Assembly (NCBI RefSeq): GCF_001303895.1
Contig: NZ_LJSD01000044.1
Location: forward strand, 1-64,000
Length of the DNA stretch: 64,000 nucleotides
Reading direction: 5' to 3'
Source: Mesorhizobium sp. 1M-11
GTDB taxonomy: Bacteria; Pseudomonadota; Alphaproteobacteria; Rhizobiales; Rhizobiaceae
Part shown: in pieces, positions 8,749 to 17,925 of the stretch
Layout: every line of letters starts with the position of its first letter
How positions within the stretch are numbered: the stretch's first letter is position 1
Translations under genes and position numbers: made by a program
The notes under the pieces: generated by a model
The model's database searches: none
What the model was told of the DNA's origin: nothing
What the model saw: only the letters and a program-made list of their open reading frames with translations

Positions 8749-9909
8749 ATGGATCGTTCCTACCTGCGGCGCTATCACGCCAACGCAATATTCCATCGGA
8801 TCAGGCTTATCCCGTTGATTTCCCAGCGTGAAATCATCGAGCAGACAGGTTTCGACAAATCCGTCGTTTCCTCGATCGTCTCGAAATTCACAGAGATGGG
8901 ACTGATAGAACGGCAGAGTAAGCCTGACGCCAACCGCCGCGGACGACCGTCGGAGGGGTTGCTCATTTCCCCCGCGTCGGGGCTTCTCGTGGGTGTGGAG
9001 ATCGAAGCCGACGCCGTGGGTTTTGTCGTGTGCAGCCTGGACGGCTCCATACTGACGTCAAAAATCGAACCGTTCGATGGCGACCTCGGCGGCATTCCGC
9101 AATTCCTGAAGCGCGGCGTCGCGGCGGTGGTCGAGGCTTCCGGTTCGAGCGCTCCGGTGCTCGGCCTCGGGGTATCCCTGCCCGGCCTCGTCAACAGCGA
9201 CGGCACGCTGGTTCACGTGCCTGTTCTCGGATGGCGGGACGTCGACATACTGTCGCATCTCCAGTCGGTCACCGACGCCCCGGTATTCGTCGGAAACGAC
9301 GGCAAAGCGGCTGCGATGGCCGAGCGCATGTTCGGGGCCTGCACCGATATCGACGATTTCATCTACCTCTTCTCCGGCTCGGGTGTCGGCGGCGCGCTCT
9401 TTCTCGACGGCAAGATCTATGGCGGCGCAGACGGTCTCGCCGGCGAACTCGGGCACATAAAGGTTGTGCCCCAGGGACGGTTCTGCTCCTGCGGAGCGTC
9501 TGGCTGTCTTTCCGCTTACCTCTCGGAGCCCGCCCTGTTGCATGAGATCGAGCGGCTGGGTGGCAAGGCCCCCGCCGACTTTTCGTGCATCCTGGAAGGA
9601 GCGGAAGGCGGCGACGAGATCATTCTGAACGTTCTCGATCATGCCGGCGAGGTTCTGGGGTCCGCGGTTTCGAGCCTTATCAATGTCTTCAATCCGCCTG
9701 TCGTTCTGCTCGGCGGCAATCTGTCCCGTGCAAAGGCCTATCTCGGCGCGTCCATGCAGCGGGCGCTGATACGCCTCGCCCATCCGGCGATGTACTCGCG
9801 CAGCACCGTCCAGTTTTCCAAGATATCGGAAGGCATGCCCTTGCTGGGCGGCGTCGCCATAGCGCTCGATGGCGTCACCAGCCTCGACGGTCCTCACGTC
9901 TTCAAGTGA
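8749..9909 (+). CDS. ROK-family transcriptional repressor
   Basis: This 386-residue protein has an N-terminal winged helix-turn-helix (REIIEQTGFDKSVVSSIVSKFTEMGLIER, about residues 27-55). A ROK sugar-binding domain follows with ENDG-like VGNDGKAAA, the zinc motif CSCGASGC and GELGH. NagC/XylR-type ROK repressors release DNA when they bind a sugar or sugar phosphate. It is the first gene of the rightward half and faces the transporter operon across an AT-rich promoter region, so it most likely controls both directions. No clear Shine-Dalgarno precedes the ATG. Confidence 0.9.
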   Translation: MDRSYLRRYHANAIFHRIRLIPLISQREIIEQTGFDKSVVSSIVSKFTEMGLIERQSKPDANRRGRPSEGLLISPASGLLVGVEIEADAVGFVVCSLDGSILTSKIEPFDGDLGGIPQFLKRGVAAVVEASGSSAPVLGLGVSLPGLVNSDGTLVHVPVLGWRDVDILSHLQSVTDAPVFVGNDGKAAAMAERMFGACTDIDDFIYLFSGSGVGGALFLDGKIYGGADGLAGELGHIKVVPQGRFCSCGASGCLSAYLSEPALLHEIERLGGKAPADFSCILEGAEGGDEIILNVLDHAGEVLGSAVSSLINVFNPPVVLLGGNLSRAKAYLGASMQRALIRLAHPAMYSRSTVQFSKISEGMPLLGGVAIALDGVTSLDGPHVFK

Positions 9910-9945
9910 CGGGCGCCCAATTCCCTTACTCATCAAGGTTTCACA

Positions 9946-11439
9946 ATGCGTATAGCCATCGTCGGTCTTTCCATCGAGGTCATGTTGTCTTCTCCCATCC
10001 AGACCGGGAAGGAGCTCCTGCAGGAATATTCCGCACAGGAGATGCGCGATGGCGACCTGTGGATGGTGCGCGGCATGCTGGCGAGGCTTGCCGAAAGCGC
10101 TGCGTTAGAGGCGGTTCCGCTTTATTGGGTCACTGCACTGCCGGGCGGCGCCATGACAGGCAACGCATACGGAGCAGTCAAATCGAGAACCCTCCAGCTT
10201 CTGGAGGAAAACGGCCCTTTCGACGGCGTTCTCGTCGCCAATCACGGCGCGCTTGAGGTCGAGGGGCTTGGCGTCGACGCGGACACCGACTTTATCTGCG
10301 CCATTCGCGATCTCGTGGGACCTGATGTCCCGGTCGGCGTCGCGCTGGATCTGCATGGCGACATGACGCCGGAACTCCTATCCGCGGCGACGGTGTTTTC
10401 CGTCCTCAGAACCGCGCCGCATCGCGATGACCGTGAAACGGGTTATCGGGCGGCCGATCAATTGATCACGGTGCTGGAGAAGGGCCTGAAGCCCAAGAAA
10501 GTCGCCGTCAGCGTTCCGATGCTCGTTCCCGGCGAGACGGCGATCACAACGCAGGAGCCTGGCGGCGAGCTTTATGGAAGTCTGCCCGGCTTCGACCGCG
10601 TTCCGGGAATGATGGAAGCCAATATTCTTGTCGGTTTCGCATGGAACGACAGGCCGTGGACAAGCCTCACGGCCTTTGCCGTCGCCGAGGACGACGCCGC
10701 CGTCGCCAGGGAACAAGCGATCGCGCTGGCGCGCAGCGTCTGGCGCAAGCACACTGAATTTATCCCGAAGATGGAGACATCCGGGATCGCCGAGGGGCTC
10801 AAGCTCGCGGCGGAGACGGCCGAGGCCCCTGTCTTCGTTTCCGACTCCGGCGACAATACGACCGCGGGCGCCGCCGGAGATTTGACGACTGTTCTGCAGG
10901 CCGCGCTGGATATGCCGTCGACCCCGGACATCGTGGTCGCCGGGATCACAGCCCCGCAAACGGTCGAGAGGCTCTTGTCAGCCGGTGTTGGCGCAGAAGT
11001 GGAGATCGTGCTGGGCTCGGAGCATCTGTCACGCCCCCGGACCCACAGAACTGTCAAGGCTGTCGTCGAGGCCAGCGGAGAATGGCTGGAGCTTGGCGGG
11101 TTCCAGCCCTATCGTTCCAAGGAAGCGGCGTGGGCGAAGGTTCGCATCGGAAGCGTCGTTGCCACCTTCCATGCACAACCCATCGGCGTCACGACTCCCG
11201 GCCATTTCGCGGCCATGGGCATCGATCCACAGAACCACAAGGTCTATGTCGTCAAGCTCGGATACCTGCATCCGCAGCTGGAGGATGTGGCCGCGCGGCA
11301 CATCCTGCTTTTGAGCGACGGAACCTCTCAGCTCGACATGACGAAGCTCGAATGGAAGCAGCTCCCTCGCCCGACATGGCCACTCGACCGCGATTTTGAA
11401 TGGTCGCCCGAGCAAGCGCTCTATGGCGACACAGCCTGA
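9946..11439 (+). CDS. M81-family metallopeptidase (MlrC/microcystinase-C-like)
   Basis: The 497-residue protein matches the MlrC architecture: an N-terminal catalytic half with VANHGALEVEG (His100) and the metal motif DLHGDMT (Asp135, His137), then a C-terminal half with VSDSGDNTTAGAAGD, a family hallmark. No signal peptide is seen. In MlrC the domain hydrolyses linearised microcystin fragments, but most Rhizobiales members sit in transporter operons and their substrates are unknown. The N-terminal segment is GLSIEVML where many homologues have an HE pair, which is unusual. It lies 36 nt after the ROK repressor and before the transporter ATPase, suggesting it acts on the imported compound. 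Confidence 0.85.
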   Translation: MRIAIVGLSIEVMLSSPIQTGKELLQEYSAQEMRDGDLWMVRGMLARLAESAALEAVPLYWVTALPGGAMTGNAYGAVKSRTLQLLEENGPFDGVLVANHGALEVEGLGVDADTDFICAIRDLVGPDVPVGVALDLHGDMTPELLSAATVFSVLRTAPHRDDRETGYRAADQLITVLEKGLKPKKVAVSVPMLVPGETAITTQEPGGELYGSLPGFDRVPGMMEANILVGFAWNDRPWTSLTAFAVAEDDAAVAREQAIALARSVWRKHTEFIPKMETSGIAEGLKLAAETAEAPVFVSDSGDNTTAGAAGDLTTVLQAALDMPSTPDIVVAGITAPQTVERLLSAGVGAEVEIVLGSEHLSRPRTHRTVKAVVEASGEWLELGGFQPYRSKEAAWAKVRIGSVVATFHAQPIGVTTPGHFAAMGIDPQNHKVYVVKLGYLHPQLEDVAARHILLLSDGTSQLDMTKLEWKQLPRPTWPLDRDFEWSPEQALYGDTA

Positions 11440-11474
11440 TCCGTTGAGGCCACCACGAGAAAAGGAAGACGCAG

Positions 11475-12566
11475 ATGGCCAGCGTAACACTTGAAAAACT
11501 CAGGAAGTCATACGAGGCGTTCGTCACGATCCACGATATCGATCTGGATATCGCTGACGGCGAGTTCATCGTGCTCGTCGGTCCGTCGGGCTGCGGCAAG
11601 TCGACGACGTTGCGAATGATCGCCGGCCTCGAGACTATTTCCAGCGGTCAGGTGATGATCGATGGCAAGCGCGTCAATGACCTGCAGCCGGGCGAACGCG
11701 ACATCGCGATGGTCTTCCAGAACTATGCGCTCTATCCGCATCTCAGCGTCGCCGACAACATCACGTTCGGGCTGCGGCTTCGAAAAACCGGCAAGGCCGA
11801 GATCGACGAACGCTTGAAGCGCACAGCCGAAATCCTCGGCCTTCAGGATTTGCTCGGCCGCAAACCCCGCCAGCTCTCGGGGGGACAGCGCCAGCGCGTG
11901 GCGATGGGCCGCGCACTTATCCGCAATCCATCCGTGTTTCTGTTCGACGAGCCTCTCTCCAACCTCGACGCCAAGCTTCGGGTGCAGATGCGCACCGAGA
12001 TCAAGGAGCTCCACTCCCGTATACCCACAACGACCGTCTACGTGACCCATGACCAGATCGAGGCCATGACGCTCGCCGACCGAGTGGTCGTCATGAACAA
12101 GGGGCGGATCGAGCAGATCGCCCCACCCGAGGAACTCTACAGCAATCCCGCGACACGCTTCGTCGCCGGATTCATCGGCTCTCCAGGCATGAATTTCTTC
12201 GATGCGACGATCGTCGCCCACGAAAAAGAGATTAGCATACGGCTCCCCGACAACCAGACGCTGTCCGTCCCCGAGACCCGGGCCGAACTATTCCGCCCGC
12301 ACACAGGCAAGGCCATGGTGGTCGGCGTCAGGCCAGAACATTTCAGCGTCGTTGCGAAGGAAGGACGCGACACGCTGAAAGTCGAAACCGCGCTGGTGGA
12401 ACCGCTGGGGATGGATACGCTGGTGCACTTCAAGATTGCCGGCCTCGACGTTGTTTCGCGCCTCATGCCGATTCCGGGGCTGAAGGCGAACACGCCGTTG
12501 ACGTTGAACGTGGACATGTCGAAGATTCACCTGATCGATCCGGCGAGCGACAGAGTCCTCGGATAG
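11475..12566 (+). CDS. Carbohydrate ABC transporter ATPase (MalK/UgpC type)
   Basis: The 363-residue ATPase has Walker A GPSGCGKST (about residues 36-44), the Q-loop FQNYALYP, the signature LSGGQRQR, Walker B VFLFDEPLSNLD, the switch His in VTHDQ, and a C-terminal TOBE/MalK regulatory domain. It drives import through the permeases at 5394-7120, since that operon lacks its own ATPase and this gene lies in the other arm of the same divergon. It begins 36 nt after the M81 gene and ends 3 nt before the GMC oxidoreductase gene. Confidence 0.93.
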   Translation: MASVTLEKLRKSYEAFVTIHDIDLDIADGEFIVLVGPSGCGKSTTLRMIAGLETISSGQVMIDGKRVNDLQPGERDIAMVFQNYALYPHLSVADNITFGLRLRKTGKAEIDERLKRTAEILGLQDLLGRKPRQLSGGQRQRVAMGRALIRNPSVFLFDEPLSNLDAKLRVQMRTEIKELHSRIPTTTVYVTHDQIEAMTLADRVVVMNKGRIEQIAPPEELYSNPATRFVAGFIGSPGMNFFDATIVAHEKEISIRLPDNQTLSVPETRAELFRPHTGKAMVVGVRPEHFSVVAKEGRDTLKVETALVEPLGMDTLVHFKIAGLDVVSRLMPIPGLKANTPLTLNVDMSKIHLIDPASDRVLG

Positions 12567-12569
12567 TCG

Positions 12570-14648
12570 ATGCGATTGCTGTCCCGGCCCGATTTCCTGC
12601 GCGTACTGGCCGCCATTGCGCCGGACCCGGTCCTAGGGTCGGTGGCGATGAACACGCCGGCTTATGTCGGCACGCGTATTCGCGAAGCAAAAGGGCCTGA
12701 CGTCGTTGTTGCCATAGAGGCCGGCTTGCAGTCGCTCGGAGAACGTTCGGAGCGATTGCACGGGAAGCCACTTGCAGAGCTGGACGAGACCGCACTGTGC
12801 CACCTGTTGACGGACGTGCAGGGCATCCCGTGGTTCGTCGCGCTGTGCCGATGGTCGGCGGAAGCCATCTACGCGAATCCCGCCAATGGTGGGAACCCGG
12901 GCGGGTTGTCGTGGCTCGAAGTCGGCTACGCACACGGGATGCCGGAAGGCCCCGACGGGCCAGCCAGAATTTCGCCGGCGCCCGAACCCGAACGGCACTT
13001 CGACGACCGTTATGACGCGATCGTCGTGGGCGCCGGCGCCGGCGGCGCAATCGTGGCCGGGCAGCTTGCCCTCGCCGGACGCAAGGTGCTGCTCGTGGAA
13101 CGAGGCCGGCGCCTGGATTACATGAATGCCGGGCATCGCGATCATTTGCGCAACCATCGGCACCCCGTGTACGGCCACAACACCGGACCGGATCTCGAAG
13201 ACGGGTTCAGGGTCCTTGTGCGGCCGGACGGAACCGAAGAGCTGGCAGAGCCGCATATGGTCGAGTTCGGCAACAATGCGGCCTGTCTCGGCAGCGGCAC
13301 GTTTATCTATGGAGGGCTCGCCTGGCGTTTCCATCCCGATGACTTTCGCATGGCCAGCAAATACGGCGTGCCGGCAAATTCGTCTTTGGTGGACTGGCCC
13401 ATCGGTTATGACGATCTCGAGCCATGGTATGAGATGGCCGAAAATGAAATCGGCGTCAGCGGACATCAGGGACGGCTGCCGCACGAGCCCTGGCGCAACC
13501 GCTCGCTGCCGATGCCTCCCTTGCCCCGCTATGAAAGCTCCAGGGTGCTGGCGCGCGGCGCCGAAGCGCTGTCGATCGAAACCTTCGCTCCGCCGCTTCT
13601 TATCAATTCACTGCCGCGCGCCGGCCGCGACGCCTGCATCGAATGCGGAACCTGCGTTGGCTTCCCCTGTCCGTCCGACGCCAAGAATGGAACGCAGAAC
13701 ACGATCCTTTCGCGCGCGCTGGCCAGCGGCAATCTCACGATCGTCGCCGAGACGACGGCAGAACGAATTGTGACCGACGCGTCAGGACGCGTGACTGGCA
13801 TCGCGCTCGCCTGGGATGACGAGGCGTCAGGGATTGTCCGGTGCGAAGTACGATCCGGGATTGTCGTGCTATCCGCCGGCGCGATCGAAACCGCCAGGCT
13901 TCTGCTGTTGTCGGCCACTAGTGAGGAACCGAACGGCATAGGCAACAATTCGGGTCATGTCGGGCGCCACCTGCAAGGGCACACCTACCCGACCGCGTTC
14001 GGACTGTTCGACGAAAACGTCTATGCCGAACGCGGTCCGGGTGTAACCATCGCCACCACCGCTTACGTCCATGACAATCCCGGCATTGTCGGCGGCGCCA
14101 TTCTCGCCGACGACTTCATCATCCCGCCGGTGATTTTCTGGGATCAGGCTTTGCCGCCAGACATCCCGCGCTGGGGTCAGGCCGCACACGATTTCATGCG
14201 GAGGAACTACCGCCGCGTCACGCAGCTGAAAGGCCCCGTCCACGAAATCCCGTCACCGGATTGTCGAGTGACGCTCGACGCCCGGGTAACCGACAAGTGG
14301 GGACGGAAAGTTGCCCGGCTCTCCGGCGTTGTTCATCCGGAGACGCAAAAGGCCGCCAGCCTTCTGCTCGATCGCGCGAAACAATGGCTGAAGGCTTCCG
14401 GCGCCTCACAGGTGTGGGGATACGCGCCACCCCCTCGCCTGTCTGCTTCTCAACATCAGGCCGGGACCTGCCGCATGGGCGTGGACCCCAAGCGATCCGT
14501 CACCGATCCCTACGGACGTGTCTGGGGTCACCAAAATCTCTTTGTCGCGGACGCCGCGCTGCACCCCACCAATGGCGGCTTTAATCCCGTTCTGACGATC
14601 ATGGCGTTAGCGTTCAGATCGGCAGACCAAATAAATAGACATCAGTAA
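12570..14648 (+). CDS. GMC oxidoreductase fused to an N-terminal gluconate-2-dehydrogenase subunit-3-like domain
   Basis: The 692-residue protein has two parts. Residues 1 to about 125 resemble the small subunit 3 of membrane gluconate/sorbose-type dehydrogenases (end signature YANPANGGNPGGLSWLEVGY). Residues from about 148 form a GMC flavoenzyme: FAD site VVGAGAGGAI, a Cys cluster CIECGTCVGFPC near 355, and the C-terminal catalytic pattern ALHPTNGGFNPVLT. These parts are usually separate polypeptides with a cytochrome c partner; here they are fused, no cytochrome gene is nearby, and there is no Tat or Sec signal. It probably oxidises the sugar handled by this locus. The start follows the ATPase stop by 3 nt. 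Confidence 0.85.
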   Translation: MRLLSRPDFLRVLAAIAPDPVLGSVAMNTPAYVGTRIREAKGPDVVVAIEAGLQSLGERSERLHGKPLAELDETALCHLLTDVQGIPWFVALCRWSAEAIYANPANGGNPGGLSWLEVGYAHGMPEGPDGPARISPAPEPERHFDDRYDAIVVGAGAGGAIVAGQLALAGRKVLLVERGRRLDYMNAGHRDHLRNHRHPVYGHNTGPDLEDGFRVLVRPDGTEELAEPHMVEFGNNAACLGSGTFIYGGLAWRFHPDDFRMASKYGVPANSSLVDWPIGYDDLEPWYEMAENEIGVSGHQGRLPHEPWRNRSLPMPPLPRYESSRVLARGAEALSIETFAPPLLINSLPRAGRDACIECGTCVGFPCPSDAKNGTQNTILSRALASGNLTIVAETTAERIVTDASGRVTGIALAWDDEASGIVRCEVRSGIVVLSAGAIETARLLLLSATSEEPNGIGNNSGHVGRHLQGHTYPTAFGLFDENVYAERGPGVTIATTAYVHDNPGIVGGAILADDFIIPPVIFWDQALPPDIPRWGQAAHDFMRRNYRRVTQLKGPVHEIPSPDCRVTLDARVTDKWGRKVARLSGVVHPETQKAASLLLDRAKQWLKASGASQVWGYAPPPRLSASQHQAGTCRMGVDPKRSVTDPYGRVWGHQNLFVADAALHPTNGGFNPVLTIMALAFRSADQINRHQ

Positions 14649-14896
14649 GCACCGCCACCTTCACTAGCGAGATGGATCGGCCCTAAGGTTCGACACGCTC
14701 GAACTCCAGAGCAAATACAGGCTCTTCCAATCGGCGGATAAACCGCAGCGGACCCACGCTACAAAACTGCCGGTCATCCCGGTGATCTGCATTCTCCAGC
14801 GGTATGTGTCTCCTTCGCAACGGATCGCACCCTGTTCCTCCTTGGGATCAAGGGACCGCGTCACGCTCAAAAAATGAGAAGCAGGATTGCACTGTT
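14649..14896. other. Intergenic region without a recognisable gene
   Basis: About 250 nt separate the GMC gene from the palindrome in front of the CocE gene. A minus-strand frame of 68 codons (14664-14870) is open but has no ribosome site and no family resemblance, so I do not call it. A short hairpin GTTCGA-cacgc-TCGAAC occurs at 14689-14705 without a T run. The promoter of the CocE operon presumably lies at the right end. Confidence 0.5.
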
Positions 14897-14932
14897 ATTT
14901 CTCTTGTTGTACGAACGTTCAACAAGAGAAAT
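14897..14932 (+). promoter_or_regulatory. Conserved palindromic element, copy 1 (TetR operator or leader hairpin)
   Basis: A 36-nt near-perfect palindrome ends 15 nt before the CocE start. Its 24-nt core (14903-14926) contains TTGTACGAACGTTCAA and matches the core in front of the oxidoreductase operon (26792-26815) at 22 of 24 positions in the same orientation relative to the gene. The outer arms ATTTCT/AGAAAT pair with each other but differ from those of copy 2. It is either the binding site of the BetI-like TetR regulator at 22495 or an RNA hairpin in the leader. No Shine-Dalgarno is visible between it and the ATG. Confidence 0.8.
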
Positions 14933-14947
14933 CTGCGAGTGCGCGCA

Positions 14948-16957
14948 ATGGTGCGAACCGACTTTCCCTTCGCTGTGGACACCTTCGATCCGCTATGGAT
15001 TGCGCTCTCCGACGGCACGCGCATTGCAGTCACCCTGTGGCGTCCCCGAACGGAGGCCCAGGTCCCCGTGGTCGTCGAGATGGTGCCCTACCGCCGCCGC
15101 GACGGCACGGTGGCGCGCGATCTCGATATCCACCCTTATCTCGCTGGCCACGGCATCGCCTGCGCACGCATCGACATTCGCGGTAGCGGCGATTCCGAGG
15201 GTGATCTCGCAGATGAATATCTGCCTCGTGAGCAGGAGGACGCCTGCGAGATCATCGCCTATCTCGCAGCGCAATCCTGGTGCAACGGCAATGTGGGCAT
15301 GACCGGCATTTCCTGGGGCGGCTTCAATGCGCTCCAGGTCGCCGCTCGCCGCCCACCCGCATTGAAGGCCATCATCACGCTCTGCGCCTCGGACGACCGC
15401 TACAGCGACGACATCCACTACATGGGCGGCGCGCTTCTGACCGAGCAGGAGATGTGGTCGAACTTCATGCTGGTGAAGAATGCGATGGCGCCTGATCCGC
15501 AGGTCGTCGGCGACGCCTGGCGCGCCATGTGGGAGCGCCGCCTCACCGCCACCAGTTCGCTGTCGGAGATCTGGCTCGCGCATCAGCGTCGTGATGACTA
15601 TTGGCAGCAAGGTTCGGTTTGCGAAGACTACGCCGCGATCGAATGTGCCGTTATGGCCGTCTGCGGCTGGGAGGACAGCTACTCGAATTTCGTGCCGCGC
15701 CTGCTGGAACACCTGCCGGGACCCAGGCTCGGCATCGTCGGACCGTGGTCGCATGTCTATCCTTGCCGCGGCGCTCCAGGTCCGCTGATCGGCTATCTGC
15801 AGGAAGCACTGCGCTGGTGGCGTCACTGGCTGTGCGGCGAGGAAACCGGCATCATGGCCGAGCCGCTCTACCGCGTGTGGGTCACCGGCGAGGAGCGGCC
15901 GCAACCTTTCTACCTGCCCGATCATGCCGGCAGTTGGGCGGCAGAGGACCAATGGCCGTCGCCGCGCATCGAACGTCGCCGGCTGCATCTGAATGCCGGT
16001 GGATTGAGCCACGAGGCCGTGCCCGACGGCATGCTTTCCGTGCGCTCGCCGGCGACCGCCGGACGCGACTGCGGCCGCTGGGGCGGCTATGGCGGCAGTT
16101 GCCCCGACATGCCGATCGACCAACGGCGCGAGGACAGCCTGGCGCTCTGCTTCGACACCGCGCCGCTCGACGGCGATCTGACCCTGCTTGGCGCGCCAGA
16201 ACTGGATCTGCTCGTCACCGTCGATCAGCCCCATGCCAATCTCGCCGTCCGGCTGTGCGACGTCTATCCTGACGGCACCTCGGCGCTGATGACCTATGGC
16301 GTGCTCAACCTCAGCCATCGTGACAGCCATGAGCATCCCGCGCCCTGTCCCGTCGGAACGCCTTTCCCGGTACGGCTGAAGCTCAACGATTTTACCCGCA
16401 CGGTGCCCAAAGGCCATCGCATCCGGCTGGCACTCGCCAATCAGCACTGGCCGATCCTGTGGCCGCAGCCGAAACTGTCGACGCTGTCGGTTGCAGGCGG
16501 CCAAAGCATGCTGACGCTTCCGGTGCGTCCGCCATCGCCGCGCGACCGCGATGTGCGATTCGAACCGGCCGAGACGGCGCCTCCCGTTCCCACAACGACG
16601 TTCGACGAAGGCTTCGACCGCCGCATCGTCACGGATGATGTCGGCGATGGCCTGCAGACCATTGCATTGACGTCCGACCATGGCCGCAGGTGCTATGACG
16701 ATCGCAACATCACGATGTCCTCGGCCAACAGCGACACGATGAGCATCCGCGCCGACGATCCGCTGTCGGCGAAGCTCGTCACCGAATACCGTTGGGCCAT
16801 AGCCAGCGCCGATGCCGACACCGAGGCGACGGCACGCACTGAACTGACAGCCGACGAGACACATTTCAACCTGAGCTGGCGCATCGAGGCGCGAGAACGA
16901 GGCAAGCTCGTGCACAGTGCCTCGGCGACGCGGCGTATCAGGCGCGATTTCGCCTGA
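14948..16957 (+). CDS. CocE/NonD-family (X-Pro dipeptidyl-peptidase S15-type) hydrolase
   Basis: The 669-residue protein from the ATG at 14948 has an alpha/beta-hydrolase domain with nucleophile Ser122 in GISWGG, a helical cap, a candidate catalytic His in GPWSHVYP, and a C-terminal jelly-roll typical of CocE. Family members cleave esters or amides, including cocaine esterase and glutaryl-7-ACA acylase. There is no signal peptide, so it acts on imported substrate. It leads a five-gene transporter operon (next start 17 nt downstream) and carries the conserved palindrome immediately upstream. A frame extended to 14804 would translate the palindrome and is rejected. The substrate is unknown; an N-methylated ester or amide is my inference from the regulon. 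Confidence 0.87.
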   Translation: MVRTDFPFAVDTFDPLWIALSDGTRIAVTLWRPRTEAQVPVVVEMVPYRRRDGTVARDLDIHPYLAGHGIACARIDIRGSGDSEGDLADEYLPREQEDACEIIAYLAAQSWCNGNVGMTGISWGGFNALQVAARRPPALKAIITLCASDDRYSDDIHYMGGALLTEQEMWSNFMLVKNAMAPDPQVVGDAWRAMWERRLTATSSLSEIWLAHQRRDDYWQQGSVCEDYAAIECAVMAVCGWEDSYSNFVPRLLEHLPGPRLGIVGPWSHVYPCRGAPGPLIGYLQEALRWWRHWLCGEETGIMAEPLYRVWVTGEERPQPFYLPDHAGSWAAEDQWPSPRIERRRLHLNAGGLSHEAVPDGMLSVRSPATAGRDCGRWGGYGGSCPDMPIDQRREDSLALCFDTAPLDGDLTLLGAPELDLLVTVDQPHANLAVRLCDVYPDGTSALMTYGVLNLSHRDSHEHPAPCPVGTPFPVRLKLNDFTRTVPKGHRIRLALANQHWPILWPQPKLSTLSVAGGQSMLTLPVRPPSPRDRDVRFEPAETAPPVPTTTFDEGFDRRIVTDDVGDGLQTIALTSDHGRRCYDDRNITMSSANSDTMSIRADDPLSAKLVTEYRWAIASADADTEATARTELTADETHFNLSWRIEARERGKLVHSASATRRIRRDFA

Positions 16958-16974
16958 GGAAACGGGAGGGGAGC

Positions 16975-17925
16975 ATGCTCGCATACGCAATCAAGCGCAT
17001 CGGTCTCGGCCTCCTGATCCTCGTTCTCGTCATGGTCGCCATGTATGCGGCCGTCTTTCTCGTACCGGGCGATCCGGCAAGCGTGGCGCTGGGCCCCCGC
17101 GCCACACCGGAGCTGAAGCGGCTGCTGATCGAGCGCATGGGGCTCGACCAGCCGATCTGGTGGCAGATCGTGGAATTCTTCCGCAACGCCTTGACGGGCA
17201 ATCTCGGCTACGACGTCTGGTCGAACCGGCCCGTCTCCACCCTGGTCATGGAGGCGCTGCCGAACACGCTGATCCTCGGGCTCACCGCGCTTGCCGCCGC
17301 TCTTGTCATCGGCGTGCCGCTCGGTTGCCTGTCGGTGATGCGGCGCGGCACCGTTGCCGATGCCGTCATCGGCGTGCTCTCGGTCGGCGTCATCGCCGTG
17401 CCATCCTTCGTCGTTGCCATCTATTCGCTGCTGGTGTTTGCGGTGACGCTGCGCTGGCTGCCGGCGATCGGAGCGGGTGAGGCCGGTGACATCGCCAGTC
17501 AGGCCAGGGCGCTGGTCTTGCCGGCGCTCGCCATCGCGCTCGGCTGGATCGGCTATATCGCGCGCATGGTGCGCGCTTCGATGATGGAGGTGATGGGCGA
17601 ACCGCATATCCGCACGGCCCGTTCCTTCGGCCTGCCGGAATGGAAGATCGTCTCCAAATACGCATTGCGCATCGCCATCATCCCGACCATTTCGCTGGTC
17701 GCGGTGGGCCTCGGCAGCATCCTCTCCAGCGCGGTCTTCGTCGAGGCGGTATTTGCCCGTCCCGGTATCGGCAAGCTGATCACCGACGCCGTCAACACCC
17801 GCAACTATCCCGTCGTCATGGGCACGGTTCTGGTCATGACGGCCATCTACGTTTCCATCACCATAGCCGCCGATCTCCTGATCGCGCGGCTCGATCCGAG
17901 GGTCCGCGATGTCTTCCGTGGCTGA
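16975..17925 (+). CDS. Peptide-type ABC transporter permease (DppB/OppB family)
   Basis: The 316-residue inner-membrane protein has the DppB layout: an N-terminal membrane helix (LGLLILVLVMVAMYAAVFLV), the VPGDPA segment, a periplasmic domain of about 60 residues, then five further helices. The EAA-type loop around RMVRASMMEVMGEPHIRTARSFGLPEWK contacts the ATPases. It pairs with the DppC-like gene, whose start overlaps its end by 17 nt. The family carries di- and oligopeptides, opines, nickel or other small solutes, so the family name does not fix the substrate. Confidence 0.93.
   Translation: MLAYAIKRIGLGLLILVLVMVAMYAAVFLVPGDPASVALGPRATPELKRLLIERMGLDQPIWWQIVEFFRNALTGNLGYDVWSNRPVSTLVMEALPNTLILGLTALAAALVIGVPLGCLSVMRRGTVADAVIGVLSVGVIAVPSFVVAIYSLLVFAVTLRWLPAIGAGEAGDIASQARALVLPALAIALGWIGYIARMVRASMMEVMGEPHIRTARSFGLPEWKIVSKYALRIAIIPTISLVAVGLGSILSSAVFVEAVFARPGIGKLITDAVNTRNYPVVMGTVLVMTAIYVSITIAADLLIARLDPRVRDVFRG

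Noticed and set aside
14664..14870. 68-codon minus-strand frame between the GMC and CocE genes
   Set aside because: No ribosome site, no resemblance to any family, and it lies in the probable promoter region.
14993..16990. 665-codon open frame antisense to the CocE gene
   Set aside because: Composition is Arg/His/Gln-rich with no family resemblance; it arises from codon bias of the real gene, which has a complete hydrolase signature.
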